Origin: Bradyrhizobium sp. BR 10289
Lineage (GTDB): Bacteria; Pseudomonadota; Alphaproteobacteria; Rhizobiales; Xanthobacteraceae
Assembly (NCBI RefSeq): GCF_019455385.1
Contig: NZ_JACOFR010000022.1
Coordinates: 62,001 to 126,000 of the forward strand
Length of the DNA: 64,000 nt
Direction of reading: 5' to 3'
The translations under genes and the position numbers were made by a program. Position 1 is the stretch's first letter. Each line of letters starts with the position of its first letter. Under the pieces are notes generated by a model. The model saw only the letters and a program-made list of their open reading frames with translations, did no database searches and was not told where the DNA came from. Shown piece by piece: positions 44,685 to 54,391 of the stretch.

Positions 44685-46274
44685 TCAGAACGTCAGCGCC
44701 TTGGCCTGCTTGACCTGCGGCAGAGCCTGGACCTTGGCGAGCAGGTCGGCCGGCACAGGACCGTCGACCTCGACCAGCGCGATGGCGTCGCTGCCGGGCG
44801 CGACGCGGCCGAGATGGAAGGTCGCGATGTTGATCTTGGCATCGCCCAGGAGGCTTGCGAACTTGCCGATGAAGCCCGGCTTGTCCTCGTTGGTGACGTA
44901 GATCATCGACTTGCCGAACTCGGCATCGACGCGGATGCCCTTGATGTCGACGAGGCGCGGCTTGCCGTCGGCATAGACGGTGCCCGAGACCGACCGTTCC
45001 TGCCGCTCGGTGGTGACGGTAACGGTGATCAGGCTCTCATAGTCGCTCTGGGCGGCGCGGACGATCTCATCCACCACCATGCCGCGCTCCTTGGCGACGA
45101 CGGGCGCGGACACCACGTTGACCTCGCCCAGCATCGGCCGGAGCAGGCCCGACAGCACGGCTGACGTGATCGCCTTGATCTTCATCTCCGCGACGTGGCC
45201 CTCATAGGTGATCTCGACCTTGAGGATGCCGCTCTCGGTGAGCTGGCCCGCGAACGAGCCGAGCTTCTCGGCGAGCGCGATGAAGGGCTTCAGCTTCGGC
45301 GCTTCTTCCGCGGTGATCGAGGGGAAGTTGACCGCATTCGAGATCGCGCCTGTCAGCAGATAGTCCGACATCTGCTCGGCGACCTGGAGCGCGACGTTCT
45401 CCTGCGCTTCCGTGGTGGAGGCGCCGAGATGCGGCGTGCAGATCACGTTGGGATGGCCGAACAGCACGTTCGAGGTCGCGGGCTCCTCGACGAAGACGTC
45501 GAAGGCGGCGCCCGCGATGTGCTTGGAATTGAGCGCGTCGACCACGGCCTGCTCGTCGACGAGGCCGCCGCGGGCGCAGTTGATCAGGCGCACGCCCTTC
45601 TTCATCTTAGCGATCGCGGATGCGTCGATGATGTTCTTCGTCTTCTCGGTCAGCGGCGTGTGCAGCGTGATGAAGTCGGCGCGCTTCAAGAGGTCGTCGA
45701 GCTCGACCTTCTCGACGCCGATGTCCTTGGCGCGCTCCGGCGACAGGAACGGATCGAACGCGACCACCTTCATGCGCAGGCCGAGCGCGCGGTCGGCGAC
45801 GATCGAGCCGATATTGCCGCAGCCGACGACGCCGAGCACCTTGCCGGTGATCTCGACGCCCATGAAGCGGTTCTTCTCCCACTTGCCGGCCTGGGTCGAG
45901 GCGTCGGCCTGCGGGATCTCGCGGGCCAGCGCCAGCATCAGCGTGATCGCGTGCTCGGCGGTCGTGATCGAATTGCCGAACGGCGTGTTCATCACGATGA
46001 TGCCCTTGGCGGTGGCTGCGGGAAGCTCGACATTGTCGACGCCGATGCCGGCGCGGCCGATCACCTTGAGGTTGGTCGCTTTCTCCAGGATTTTTGCGGT
46101 CGCTTTCGTCGCAGAACGGATCGCAAGGCCGTCGTAATTGCCGATGATCTCGGCGAGCTTGTCCTTGTCCTTGCCGAGGTTGGGCTGGAAGTCGACCTCG
46201 ACGCCGCGGTCTTTGAAGATCTGCACGGCGGCGGGCGAGAGCGCGTCGGAGATGAGAACTTTGGGTTTGGTCAT
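44685..46274 (-). CDS. serA: D-3-phosphoglycerate dehydrogenase
   Basis: First enzyme of serine synthesis, oxidising 3-phosphoglycerate with NAD+. It has 529 residues, the long form. The NAD fold is VLGVVGCGNIGSIVADRALG. Catalytic Arg, Glu and His are in NCARGGLVDE, DVFVEEPA and PHLGASTTEA. An allosteric substrate-binding domain (about 320-450) and a C-terminal ACT domain (about 455-529, with EDKPGFIGKFASLLGD) follow, suggesting feedback control by serine. serC is upstream on the same strand with a repeat-filled 126-bp gap. Confidence 0.97.
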   Translation of the reverse strand: MTKPKVLISDALSPAAVQIFKDRGVEVDFQPNLGKDKDKLAEIIGNYDGLAIRSATKATAKILEKATNLKVIGRAGIGVDNVELPAATAKGIIVMNTPFGNSITTAEHAITLMLALAREIPQADASTQAGKWEKNRFMGVEITGKVLGVVGCGNIGSIVADRALGLRMKVVAFDPFLSPERAKDIGVEKVELDDLLKRADFITLHTPLTEKTKNIIDASAIAKMKKGVRLINCARGGLVDEQAVVDALNSKHIAGAAFDVFVEEPATSNVLFGHPNVICTPHLGASTTEAQENVALQVAEQMSDYLLTGAISNAVNFPSITAEEAPKLKPFIALAEKLGSFAGQLTESGILKVEITYEGHVAEMKIKAITSAVLSGLLRPMLGEVNVVSAPVVAKERGMVVDEIVRAAQSDYESLITVTVTTERQERSVSGTVYADGKPRLVDIKGIRVDAEFGKSMIYVTNEDKPGFIGKFASLLGDAKINIATFHLGRVAPGSDAIALVEVDGPVPADLLAKVQALPQVKQAKALTF

Positions 46275-46309
46275 GGGATGATCCGTGGTGCGAGCTGCAT
46301 TTACGGAAC

Positions 46310-46383
46310 GTCACCCGCGGGCTTGCCCCGCGGGTCCATCTCTCTTGATTGATGGATGGCCGGGTCAAGCCCGGCCATGACGA
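46310..46383. repeat. Palindromic repeat between serC and serA
   Basis: CGTCACCCGCGGGCTTGCCCCGCGG followed by GATGGCCGGGTCAAGCCCGGCCATGACG; each half can form a hairpin and the ends CGTCA/TGACG are inverted. It may attenuate read-through from serC into serA. Confidence 0.7.
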
Positions 46384-46400
46384 CTGTGATCAGGAATTGC

Positions 46401-47573
46401 TCAGGCCGCCTTGGCGAGCGTGGCCTTGGTCTCAGCAAAAGCCCAGTCGATCCACTGGGTCAGGATCTCGACGTCCCTGGCTTCGACGGTGGCGCCGCAC
46501 CAGATGCGCAGGCCGGCCGGCGCATCGCGGTAATATGCGAAGTCGTAGCCGGCGCCTTCCTTCTCGACCAGCGCGACCAGCTTCTTGGAGAACTCGGCTT
46601 GCGCGTCGTCCGAGAGTGAGGTGATCGCGGGATCGGTGAACTTCAGGCACACCGAGGTGTTGGAGCGGATCGAGGCGTCCTTGGCCAGGAAGTCGATCCA
46701 CGGCGTCTTCGCCTTCCAGTCGGCCAGCACCTTAGTGTTGGCGTCGGCGCGCGCGATCAGCGCCTTGAGGCCGCCGATCGACTTGGCCCAGTTCAGCGCA
46801 TCGAGATAGTCCTCGACGCAGAGCATCGACGGCGTGTTGATGGTCTCGCCGACGAAGATGCCTTCGTTGATCTTGCCGCCCTTGGTCATGCGGAAGATCT
46901 TCGGCAGCGGCCAGGCCGGCTTGTAGGTCTCGAGCCGTTCCACCGCACGCGGCGACAGGATCAGCATGCCGTGCGCGGCCTCGCCGCCGAGCGCCTTCTG
47001 CCAGGAGAAGGTGACGACATCGAGCTTTGCGAAATCGAGCGGCTGTGCGAAGGCGGCAGACGTCGCGTCGCAGATCGTCAGACCTTCGCGGGCAGAGCTG
47101 ATCCAGTCGGCGTTCGGCACGCGCACGCCCGAGGTGGTGCCGTTCCAGGTGAAGATGACGTCGCTCTTGGGATCGACCTTGGAAAGGTCGGGGATCTCAC
47201 CGTAAGCAGCGTTCAGCTTGGTGACGTCCTTGAGCTTCAATTCCTTGACGATGTCGCTGACCCAGCCTTCGCCGAAGGATTCCCAGGCGAGCGTGGTGAC
47301 GGGCCGTGCGCCGAGCAGCGACCACAGCGCCATCTCGACCGCGCCGGTATCGGAGGCCGGCACGATGCCGATGCGATAATCGGCGGGCACTTCAAGCACT
47401 TCGCGCGTCAGATCGATCGCGAGCTTGAGCTTGGCCTTGCCGACCTTCGCGCGATGCGAACGGCCGAGCGCTGCGTCCTTGAGATTTTGGGCGTTCCAGC
47501 CGGGGCGCTTGGCGCAGGGGCCGGAGGAGAAATGCGGCACGTTCGGCCGCGAAGCGGGCTTCGCTACGGTCAT
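46401..47573 (-). CDS. serC: Phosphoserine aminotransferase
   Basis: Converts 3-phosphohydroxypyruvate to phosphoserine with glutamate and pyridoxal phosphate. It has 390 residues, beginning with VPHFSSGPCAKRPGWN, typical of the alphaproteobacterial type. The PLP Lys is in VVTFSWQKALGGEAAHGM, and DATSAAFAQPLDF holds the Asp that binds the cofactor ring. Together with serA it covers two of the three steps of serine synthesis; serB is not in the window. Confidence 0.96.
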   Translation of the reverse strand: MTVAKPASRPNVPHFSSGPCAKRPGWNAQNLKDAALGRSHRAKVGKAKLKLAIDLTREVLEVPADYRIGIVPASDTGAVEMALWSLLGARPVTTLAWESFGEGWVSDIVKELKLKDVTKLNAAYGEIPDLSKVDPKSDVIFTWNGTTSGVRVPNADWISSAREGLTICDATSAAFAQPLDFAKLDVVTFSWQKALGGEAAHGMLILSPRAVERLETYKPAWPLPKIFRMTKGGKINEGIFVGETINTPSMLCVEDYLDALNWAKSIGGLKALIARADANTKVLADWKAKTPWIDFLAKDASIRSNTSVCLKFTDPAITSLSDDAQAEFSKKLVALVEKEGAGYDFAYYRDAPAGLRIWCGATVEARDVEILTQWIDWAFAETKATLAKAA

Positions 47574-47652
47574 GATCTACCCTTCCAGATAGTAAGCCTC
47601 CCGTTGGGGGGAGGTGTCCCGCCGCGGCTGATACGGGAAACAGGAAGAGTCG

Positions 47653-47859
47653 TCAAGGAAGTTCCGGCACCTCACGGGCGAGTGATGGCGCCTCCGGGGC
47701 GATATCAGGAGCTTCGATCACGGCGAGCGCGTTCAGCAAGTCCGTGGCATCGCTGATCAATTGCGCGGCCTTGCGGCGGCTACCGACCTTCAAAATGCAT
47801 TTGTCATTGGCCTGCACAACGTAGTCGTTGCCGACCTTGATCATGGAATAACTTGTCAT
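47653..47859 (-). CDS. Small hypothetical protein (68 aa)
   Basis: The start at ATG 47857-47859 (MTSYSMIKVGNDYVVQANDK) follows GGGGATTGCG. An N-terminal beta-hairpin-like region is followed by a helix (SRRKAAQLISDATDLLNALA) and an acidic, Pro-rich tail. It resembles short rhizobial hypothetical proteins but no domain is recognised. The frame is open 150 bp upstream without family-like sequence. Confidence 0.6.
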   Translation of the reverse strand: MTSYSMIKVGNDYVVQANDKCILKVGSRRKAAQLISDATDLLNALAVIEAPDIAPEAPSLAREVPELP

Positions 47860-48018
47860 CGCAATCCCCGAACCGACCGAGCTCGGTGTCCTTGACGCTG
47901 CGTAGCACCATTCGTTCCTGGTTCCACGTGAACGACGGACGGTTAGTTTATCAGCTCTTAAGATGAACGCATGCGCGATCCGATTTCGCTGATCATGCAA
48001 CGCTCGCAAAGAGCTGCG

Positions 48019-48483
48019 TCAAAAGCGGACAGTCATGCCGACATGACTGGCTGTGAATCCGAGCCGCTTGTAGAAGCGCTGTGCATCAACTCTGCTCGTG
48101 TGCGTCAGTAATTCGACCAGAGTGCAACCGCGCGCCTTCGCTTCGCCCACCGCCCATTGCACCAATTGCTCACCGATGCCGCGGCTGCGGCAATCCGCGG
48201 CTACGCGGACGTCTTCAAGCAGGCCGCGGATGCCCCCTTGCGAGCTGATACCCGAGAGCACCGCGAGCTGCAGGCAGCCGACCACCCTGCCCTCGCTCTC
48301 GGCAACGACGAGCGTGAGGTTGGGATCGCGCTCGACGCGCTCGAACGCCGCGTCATAGAACGCCGGCAGCGGATCCTCCACGCGCTCGCGGGCGCGTCCG
48401 AGATGATCGTCGGCGAGCATCGCCACGATCGCAGGGACGTCCTCGCGGCGCGCGGGACGAATGGACACGGACCTGTCGTTCAT
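48019..48483 (-). CDS. GNAT-family N-acetyltransferase
   Basis: A 154-residue acetyltransferase. The acetyl-CoA pyrophosphate loop is in CRSRGIGEQLVQWAV, after the beta-4 strand LEDVRVA; RFYKRLGFTASHVGM is the C-terminal motif B region. Substrate unknown. It probably shares a transcript with the GST gene 19 bp upstream on the same strand. Confidence 0.92.
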   Translation of the reverse strand: MNDRSVSIRPARREDVPAIVAMLADDHLGRARERVEDPLPAFYDAAFERVERDPNLTLVVAESEGRVVGCLQLAVLSGISSQGGIRGLLEDVRVAADCRSRGIGEQLVQWAVGEAKARGCTLVELLTHTSRVDAQRFYKRLGFTASHVGMTVRF

Positions 48484-48502
48484 ATTGGGGAAGCTCCGAA
48501 AC

Positions 48503-49093
48503 CTAGCGCGCAGCGGGAAGACCGAGATGCGCCTCTAGCTCCCCGATCCAGCGGCGGATGGCTGTGTAGCGGCCGAGATCGAAACCGCCTTCATGCGCCA
48601 CGCGCGTATAGGCGAGCAGCGAGACGTCGGCGAGCGAGACAGTGTCTCCGGCGAAGAAGCGGCTTGGGGCGAGATGCTGCTCCATGCGGTCGAGTGCTGC
48701 ATAGCCGCGCTTGACCTTGTCAGGGTCGAGCTCGGAGGCGTGCTTGCCGAGATAGACCAGCTGGAAGCGGCACACCGCAATATAGGGCTCGTGGCTGTAC
48801 TGCTCCCAGAACAGCCATTCGTCCATCTTGGCCGCCGTGAACGGATCGCGCGGGATCAGCGCGCTGTCGCGGGCGAGATAGCGGATGATGGCATTGGACT
48901 GCGCCAGCGTGCGGCCATCGTCGAAGGCGACGGTCGGCACCTGGCCGGCGCCGTTCATCGCCAGAAATTGCGGCGTGCGCGTTTCGCCCTTGCGCGTGTC
49001 GATCTCGATCCAGTGATAGGGCAGCGCGAGCTTGTCGCAGACCCACTTCACCTTGAGACAATTTCCGGAATTGCTGTCGCCGTAGATCTTCAT
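48503..49093 (-). CDS. Glutathione S-transferase family protein
   Basis: A 196-residue GST from the ATG at 49091-49093 (MKIYGDSNSGNCLKVKWVCD). The thioredoxin-like N-domain has Ser/Asn near the glutathione thiol (DSNSGN) and the cis-Pro in NGAGQVPTVAFDD. An all-helical C-domain includes AGDTVSLADVSLLAYTRVAH, with the N-capping box of GSTs. Specific substrate unknown. The next gene downstream, GNAT, starts after 19 bp. Confidence 0.92.
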   Translation of the reverse strand: MKIYGDSNSGNCLKVKWVCDKLALPYHWIEIDTRKGETRTPQFLAMNGAGQVPTVAFDDGRTLAQSNAIIRYLARDSALIPRDPFTAAKMDEWLFWEQYSHEPYIAVCRFQLVYLGKHASELDPDKVKRGYAALDRMEQHLAPSRFFAGDTVSLADVSLLAYTRVAHEGGFDLGRYTAIRRWIGELEAHLGLPAAR

Positions 49094-49168
49094 CGCTGCC
49101 GCCCCATCAAGGAGCGACAGAGCATCAGGACGATGCAGTCCTGTCAACCGCGGCGAGACGAAGCGCTG

Positions 49169-50056
49169 TCAGAACTTGTAGCCGAGGCCGAGGCGCGCGT
49201 TGTTGAGCGTCACCTGCGTGTTCATGACGGGCGAAAATCTCACATATTCGTATTCGACGCGCGCGAACAGCCCGTTCCAAATGCAATATTCCAGTCCGAT
49301 GCCGGCGGTCCAGCCGGCCACGAAAGCATTGCCCTTGTGCTGGCCTTGCGTCTGCGACTGCGCGTCGATGTGCTGGGGCGTTCCCGGGATGGTGATGGCG
49401 TTTCCGTTTCCGTCCGATACCGTCGCGTCCTGACGCAGCCACACGTCGCTGGTCACGGTGCGGGAAACGTCCATTCGGCCCACAGCAGCGCCGGCGAACA
49501 TGTAAGGCATGAAATCGCCGCCGTCCCATCCCACACGCCCGCGGAGCGTGATCATGTCCTTCACTTGCGCTGCAGCGCTGCCGGTCAGCGTCGTGAGGTA
49601 ATGATCGGTCACGCCGGTGGGATGAACGTCACCGGGCGGATTGACGATATCGAGCGAGTTGTAGCCGGATGACGACGCTTTGATATTGTTGAAGTAAGTG
49701 TAGGTGCCTTCGAGACCGACGACGGCATCATACCATTGCCAGTTGCGGCCGACGAAGCCGCCGAAATTGGTCCCTTGCGCCGTGTTCGTGTTGAGCAGCG
49801 ACCAGGTCGACGTCGGCCCTTGCAGCACGCTGTCGCGGAAGATGTAGTTGGTCAGGCCGGCCACGCTCCGGGTGAAGTCGGTCGAGTCGGTCGTGTAGCC
49901 GAAATTGCCGCCGACATAGAAGCCATCCCAGTTGTGGGTGGTCTTCGACAAGCCGTCCGTGACGCTGCCGCGCAGGATGGGCAGGTCCGGCATGTCGGCC
50001 GCCTGCGCGGCCGAAACCGTCCCCAACATCGCCGCCGCCAACAAAAGCCCACGCAT
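49169..50056 (-). CDS. Outer-membrane beta-barrel protein (Omp25/31-like)
   Basis: A 295-residue outer-membrane protein. The signal peptide MRGLLLAAAMLGTVSAAQA is followed by DMPDLPILRGSV. WDGFYVGGNFGYTTDSTDF is the first barrel strand pair typical of rhizobial and Brucella Omp25/Omp31 proteins. The final strand ends LNNARLGLGYKF, with the C-terminal Phe signal for barrel assembly. Possibly an 8-10-strand barrel; pore function unproven. It lies next to a second barrel gene on the same strand. Confidence 0.88.
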   Translation of the reverse strand: MRGLLLAAAMLGTVSAAQAADMPDLPILRGSVTDGLSKTTHNWDGFYVGGNFGYTTDSTDFTRSVAGLTNYIFRDSVLQGPTSTWSLLNTNTAQGTNFGGFVGRNWQWYDAVVGLEGTYTYFNNIKASSSGYNSLDIVNPPGDVHPTGVTDHYLTTLTGSAAAQVKDMITLRGRVGWDGGDFMPYMFAGAAVGRMDVSRTVTSDVWLRQDATVSDGNGNAITIPGTPQHIDAQSQTQGQHKGNAFVAGWTAGIGLEYCIWNGLFARVEYEYVRFSPVMNTQVTLNNARLGLGYKF

Positions 50057-50166
50057 CGCAACGCTCCATCGAACTCGAACTTTCGAGCGTGATCATGGCT
50101 CGTTAACCTTAACCAATGGTTGCGTCCGGCGATTTCGTCGCTGACGGTCCATGAAAAATACGCAAA

Positions 50167-50197
50167 GCAAAACGGCGCGGGATGATCCCGCGCCGTT
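50167..50197 (-). terminator. Rho-independent terminator of the second barrel gene
   Basis: AACGGCGCGGG-ATGAT-CCCGCGCCGTT (50171-50197). On the minus strand it is followed by TTGC, 41 bp after the stop. Confidence 0.8.
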
Positions 50198-50237
50198 AAG
50201 AAAGTTTAACCGGCGTGTTAGCCGAGCGGACTTGCGA

Positions 50238-51071
50238 TCAGCCCTTGGTGACGAGCGGCGGCGGCACGTAAGCCGGCGGGCTGTTGAGATCCCAGCGCAC
50301 GCCGAGCTTGACGTCATGCGAGGTGATGTCCTTGATCTTGATCGTCGACACGCCCGAACGGCTGTTGTCGTAGGCGCGGTAGTTGCCCGGCGCGGCGTCA
50401 CCGAGATCCATGTAGCTGTAGGCCAGTTCCACCGTGAAGCCGGGGTTGACCTTGTAGGCGAGACCGGCATGGGCCGCCCAGGCGAGATTCCACTTGCCGT
50501 TGTCGGCGAAGTAGGTGGCACTGCTGGAGGGCACGAAGTTCGCGATCTGAATGCCGTCGTCGCGGAAGCCGCTGAGCTTGTTGTAGGAGCCGCCGACACC
50601 GGCACCGATGAACGGGGTGATGCACCACCAGGTACCGAGATCGACATAGGCGTTCGCCATGACGACCCACTCCGACTTGCTGCCGGAGTAACTATCGGTC
50701 CCGACGAAGCCGGGCGCGATGACGTTGTCGGCGCCGTGCAGATTGGCCTTGCCGCGATACTGGCCGATCACGTCGGCGCGGAACCAGTTGTTGAAGCGAT
50801 AGCCGACACCGAGGTCGAACAGGGGCGAGGAGTCGAAGCCCAGGCCCTGCGTCGTCGTCGGGAACGTCTGCGCGGTCGCGCTGTCGATGCGCTTGGCGCT
50901 CTGGTTGGTCATGCCAATGTCGCCGCGGAGATACCAGCCGCCGAAATCGGCGGGCGGCGCCGGCGGCGCGTACATGGGAGGGGGCGCCGCGATCGGCATA
51001 TCGGCAGCGAACGCCATCGACGAGATCAGGGTTGCCGCACCCGCGGCAAGGAGAGACTTAACGCTACGCAT
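50238..51071 (-). CDS. Outer-membrane beta-barrel protein
   Basis: A 277-residue outer-membrane protein from the ATG at 51069-51071; the longer frame runs into the AT-richer leader and is not coding. The signal peptide MRSVKSLLAAGAATLISSMA is followed by FAADMPIAAPPP and a Pro-rich stretch, common in Bradyrhizobium porin-like proteins. The barrel starts with GGWYLRGDIGMTNQSAKR and contains VGYRFNNWFRADVIGQYRG. The C-terminus PPLVTKG lacks a terminal Phe. Probably abundant in the envelope; no substrate can be assigned. Confidence 0.87.
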   Translation of the reverse strand: MRSVKSLLAAGAATLISSMAFAADMPIAAPPPMYAPPAPPADFGGWYLRGDIGMTNQSAKRIDSATAQTFPTTTQGLGFDSSPLFDLGVGYRFNNWFRADVIGQYRGKANLHGADNVIAPGFVGTDSYSGSKSEWVVMANAYVDLGTWWCITPFIGAGVGGSYNKLSGFRDDGIQIANFVPSSSATYFADNGKWNLAWAAHAGLAYKVNPGFTVELAYSYMDLGDAAPGNYRAYDNSRSGVSTIKIKDITSHDVKLGVRWDLNSPPAYVPPPLVTKG

Positions 51072-51308
51072 TGGCTTCGTCCTTATGGCCGGTGAGGCTA
51101 AATACGAGCGCCTCACGTTCTGGAAACTCACGGCCGGACGATCGCACCAAATGTTTAAGCGCCACTTAACCCTAATTTTTAAGGTTGATTTTTTCTGACG
51201 GCACACGCGGATGCGACGCGAGCGTTGCAAAAATGCGGCAGTTGGAGCGCCGGGCGCGCCGCAATTGCTAACGATGTATGAAGCCGCAATGCAGCGAGAG
51301 CAGGTTCG

Positions 51309-52553
51309 TTAACGTCTGTGCTGCGGAAGCCTCGGCAGGAACACCGCAAGCAAGCCGATCGCCGGCAGGTAAGCGCAGACCTGATAGACGAACGCGATCG
51401 AGGTGTGGTCGGCGAGCTTGCCGAGCACGGCGGCCCCCAATCCCCCGATGCCAAAGGCGACGCCGAAGAACACGCCGGAGATCATGCCGAAGCGGTGCGG
51501 CACCAGCTCCTGCGCGAACACGATGATCGAGGACGTCGTCGAGGAGATGATGAGGCCGATGACGACTGACAGCACCGCGCTCGCATAAAGGCCGGCATAG
51601 GGCAGTGCCAGCGTGAACGGCAGTGCGCCGAGGATCGATATCCAGATCACGATCTTGCGGCCGAACCGATCTCCGAGCGGCCCGCCGAAGAACGCGCCGA
51701 CCGCGTTCGCGGCGAGGAAGACGAAGAGATAGATCTGCGCCGTCTGCGTCGACACGCCGAAGCGGTCGATCAGATAGAAGATGTAATAGCTCGACAGGCT
51801 CGAGACGTAGAGCTGCTTTGAGAACAGCAGCGCCACCAGCACGAGAAGTGCAACGGCAACGCGGCGCGAGCTCGGCCCACCCGGCTGAGTATGGACCGGC
51901 GGCGCCTTCTTCGTCGCGATCTGCGGCGCGTACCAGCGGCCGATGCGCCAGAGGATCAGAATCGCCAGGAACGCGATCGAGGAGAACCAGGCGATGCTGC
52001 CCTGCCCGAACGGCACCACGATCAGCGCGGCCAGCACCGGACCCATCGAGGTGCCAAAGCTACCGCCGAGCTGGAACACCGATTGCGCAAAGCCGTAGCG
52101 GCCGCCCGAGGCGAGCCGCGCGATGCGCGCGGACTCGGGATGAAACACCGCCGAGCCGAGACCGACGAAGGCGGCAGCGATGAGGATGACCAGATATTGC
52201 TGGGCGACGCTGAGCAGCAAGAGGCCGAAGAAGGTCGAGGCCATGCCGATCGACAGCGAGTAAGGCTGCGGCTTCTTGTCGGTGTAGTGTCCGACCACCG
52301 GCTGCAGCAGCGAGGCCGTGAACTGGAACGCCAGCGTGATCATGCCGATCTGCGCGAAGTCGAGCGCGTAGGTGTCCTTCAGGATCGGATACACCGAGGC
52401 GATCAGCGACTGCATGGTGTCGTTGAGAAAGTGCGAGAACGAGATGCCGGCAAGCACGATGTAAGCCGGGCCTGCGCTCGGCTTGGCAGCGACGTCGCTG
52501 ACGACGACGGGCTCGGTCAGCGTTTCCTCAGAGACGACGACAGGCTTGTTCAC
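51309..52553 (-). CDS. fsr: MFS exporter, fosmidomycin-resistance (Fsr) type
   Basis: A 414-residue, 12-helix inner-membrane exporter. The segments ISFSHFLNDTMQSLIASVYP, QFTASLLQPVVGHYTDKKPQ, GSAVFHPESARIARLASGGR and GFAQSVFQLGGSFGTSMGP closely follow E. coli Fsr. Real substrates are unknown; the E. coli protein confers fosmidomycin resistance. The first 30 residues form a polar extension with internal repeats (VVVSEETLTEPVVVSDVA). Monocistronic, facing away from the glmM repeat. Confidence 0.88.
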   Translation of the reverse strand: MNKPVVVSEETLTEPVVVSDVAAKPSAGPAYIVLAGISFSHFLNDTMQSLIASVYPILKDTYALDFAQIGMITLAFQFTASLLQPVVGHYTDKKPQPYSLSIGMASTFFGLLLLSVAQQYLVILIAAAFVGLGSAVFHPESARIARLASGGRYGFAQSVFQLGGSFGTSMGPVLAALIVVPFGQGSIAWFSSIAFLAILILWRIGRWYAPQIATKKAPPVHTQPGGPSSRRVAVALLVLVALLFSKQLYVSSLSSYYIFYLIDRFGVSTQTAQIYLFVFLAANAVGAFFGGPLGDRFGRKIVIWISILGALPFTLALPYAGLYASAVLSVVIGLIISSTTSSIIVFAQELVPHRFGMISGVFFGVAFGIGGLGAAVLGKLADHTSIAFVYQVCAYLPAIGLLAVFLPRLPQHRR

Positions 52554-52663
52554 TGGAGCATCCCGGCGCGGCGAATGGCCGCGACGTCAGACGTACGATG
52601 CTAGCGGCGGTCGAACCACCGCCAATCGCAAATGGCTGGGATGCGTGATGGGGCTCCGGTCTT

Positions 52664-52797
52664 CACCTCTCCCGAAGGGAGAGGTCGGATCGCATCGCAA
52701 GATGCGATCCGGGTGAGGGGTTGCAGTCTCACTGTGCGCCGCGGCCCCTCACCCGGATTGCTGCGCAATCCGACCTCTCCCCGCTGGGGAGAGGTGG
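52664..52797. repeat. CACCTCTCCC ... GGGGAGAGGTG composite repeat, copy 1
   Basis: Nested inverted blocks: CACCTCTCCCGAAGGGAGAGGT, GGATCGCATC/GATGCGATCC, GGGTGAGGGG/CCCCTCACCC, GGATTGC/GCAATCC, CCTCTCCCCGCTGGGGAGAGG. A near-identical copy is at 63008-63160, and shorter relatives are at 30257, 55821, 60768 and 63791. It fills the glmM-fsr gap. Confidence 0.85.
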
Positions 52798-52827
52798 AGG
52801 ACCGCGTCCGCGGAAAGTGTTGTGCCG

Positions 52828-54171
52828 CTACGCCGCGGCCTGGCCGAGCGCGGAGACGATGGTGTCCACGACATCCTCGACCAGGATGCGGTCCTCGCCT
52901 TCGCCCATGACGCGGATCACGGGCTCGGTGCCGGAGGAGCGGATCAGCAAACGGCCGTGGCCGTTGAGGCGCTTCTCGCCGTCGGAGATCGCGGATTTGA
53001 CGTCGGAATGGTCGAGCGGCTTGCCGCCCTTATGGCGGACGTTCTTGAGGATCTGCGGCAGCGGATCGAAGCGGTGGCAGACTTCCGACACCGGCCGGCG
53101 CAGCTTCTGCACCACGGCCAGCACCTGCAACGCGGCGACGAAGCCATCGCCGGTCGTGGCATAGTCGGACAGGATGATGTGGCCCGACTGCTCGCCGCCG
53201 AGATTGTAGCCGCCGTTCAGCATCTGCTCGAGCACATAGCGGTCGCCGACCGGCGTGCGCACGAGATCGAGCCCCTGCCCTTTCAGGAAGCGCTCGAGTC
53301 CGAGATTGGACATCACGGTGGCGACGATGCCGGGGCGCGACAGGCGTCCGTCTTCCTTCCAGCTCTGCGCGATCACCGCGAGCAGCTGGTCGCCGTCGAC
53401 GACATGGCCGCGCTCGTCGACCAGGATGACGCGGTCGGCATCGCCGTCCAGCGCGATGCCGATGTCGGCGCGCATCTCGCGCACCTTCTTCGACAGCGCT
53501 TCCGGCGACGTGGAGCCGCAATCCTTGTTGATGTTGAAACCGTCGGGCTCGACGCCGATCGGCACGACGTCGGCGCCCAACTCCCACAGCGCCTCCGGCA
53601 CCACCTTGTAGGCGGCGCCGTTGGCGCAGTCGATCACGACCCGCAGCCCGTCGAGCGAGAGGTCGCGCGGCAGCGTGCGCTTGGCGAATTCGATGTAGCG
53701 GTCATGCACACCGTCGATACGGCGGGCGCGGCCGAGGCTCGCGCTTTGCGCCAGACGCTTCTCGATCGGCTCGTCGAGCAGTTGCTCGATCTGCTTCTCG
53801 ACGTCGTCGGAGAGCTTGAAACCCTGCGGGCCGAACAGCTTGATGCCGTTGTCCTCGAACAGATTGTGCGAAGCCGAGATCATGACGCCGAGATCGGCGC
53901 GCATCGACTTGGTCAGCATCGCGACCGCCGGCGTCGGCATCGGGCCGACCAGCAGCACGTCCATGCCGACCGAGGTGAAGCCCGCGACCATCGCGTATTC
54001 GATCATGTAGCCCGATAACCGGGTATCCTTGCCGATCACGACCCGGTGGCGGTGGTCGCCGCGCTGAAACGCAAGGCCCGCGGCCTGGCCGACCTTGAGC
54101 GCGAGCTCCGGCGTGATCAGTCCGTTGGCGCGGCCCCGAATCCCGTCCGTCCCGAAATATTTGCGGCTCAT
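52828..54171 (-). CDS. glmM: Phosphoglucosamine mutase
   Basis: Converts glucosamine-6-phosphate to glucosamine-1-phosphate for cell-wall and LPS precursors. It has 447 residues from the ATG at 54169-54171 (MSRKYFGTDGIRGRANGLIT). The phosphoserine is Ser101 in MISASHNLFEDNG, the metal loop is DGDADR, the sugar loop is GGEQSGHI and the phosphate-binding loop RSSGTEPVIRVM. The upstream in-frame extension is not conserved-looking. In many rhizobia glmM follows folP and ftsH; those are not here. Confidence 0.97.
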   Translation of the reverse strand: MSRKYFGTDGIRGRANGLITPELALKVGQAAGLAFQRGDHRHRVVIGKDTRLSGYMIEYAMVAGFTSVGMDVLLVGPMPTPAVAMLTKSMRADLGVMISASHNLFEDNGIKLFGPQGFKLSDDVEKQIEQLLDEPIEKRLAQSASLGRARRIDGVHDRYIEFAKRTLPRDLSLDGLRVVIDCANGAAYKVVPEALWELGADVVPIGVEPDGFNINKDCGSTSPEALSKKVREMRADIGIALDGDADRVILVDERGHVVDGDQLLAVIAQSWKEDGRLSRPGIVATVMSNLGLERFLKGQGLDLVRTPVGDRYVLEQMLNGGYNLGGEQSGHIILSDYATTGDGFVAALQVLAVVQKLRRPVSEVCHRFDPLPQILKNVRHKGGKPLDHSDVKSAISDGEKRLNGHGRLLIRSSGTEPVIRVMGEGEDRILVEDVVDTIVSALGQAAA

Positions 54172-54391
54172 ATCGTCCCCCAGGCAACAACCAGGAATCC
54201 CCACGACAACCTGCGGGTGCCCGAACCGGCCCCGCATCCCTGATTTGCTGAGGTCTTATAAGCCTTGTGCGGCTAACTTGGCTTCAAAAAATATGATGAA
54301 TCATTACGGAACCGGCGCCGCGGCCGCGCCGGTAACCTATTGTTAACACTATATTTCCGGTCGGAGGCCGGAGCTGAGCGGAACCTTCCGC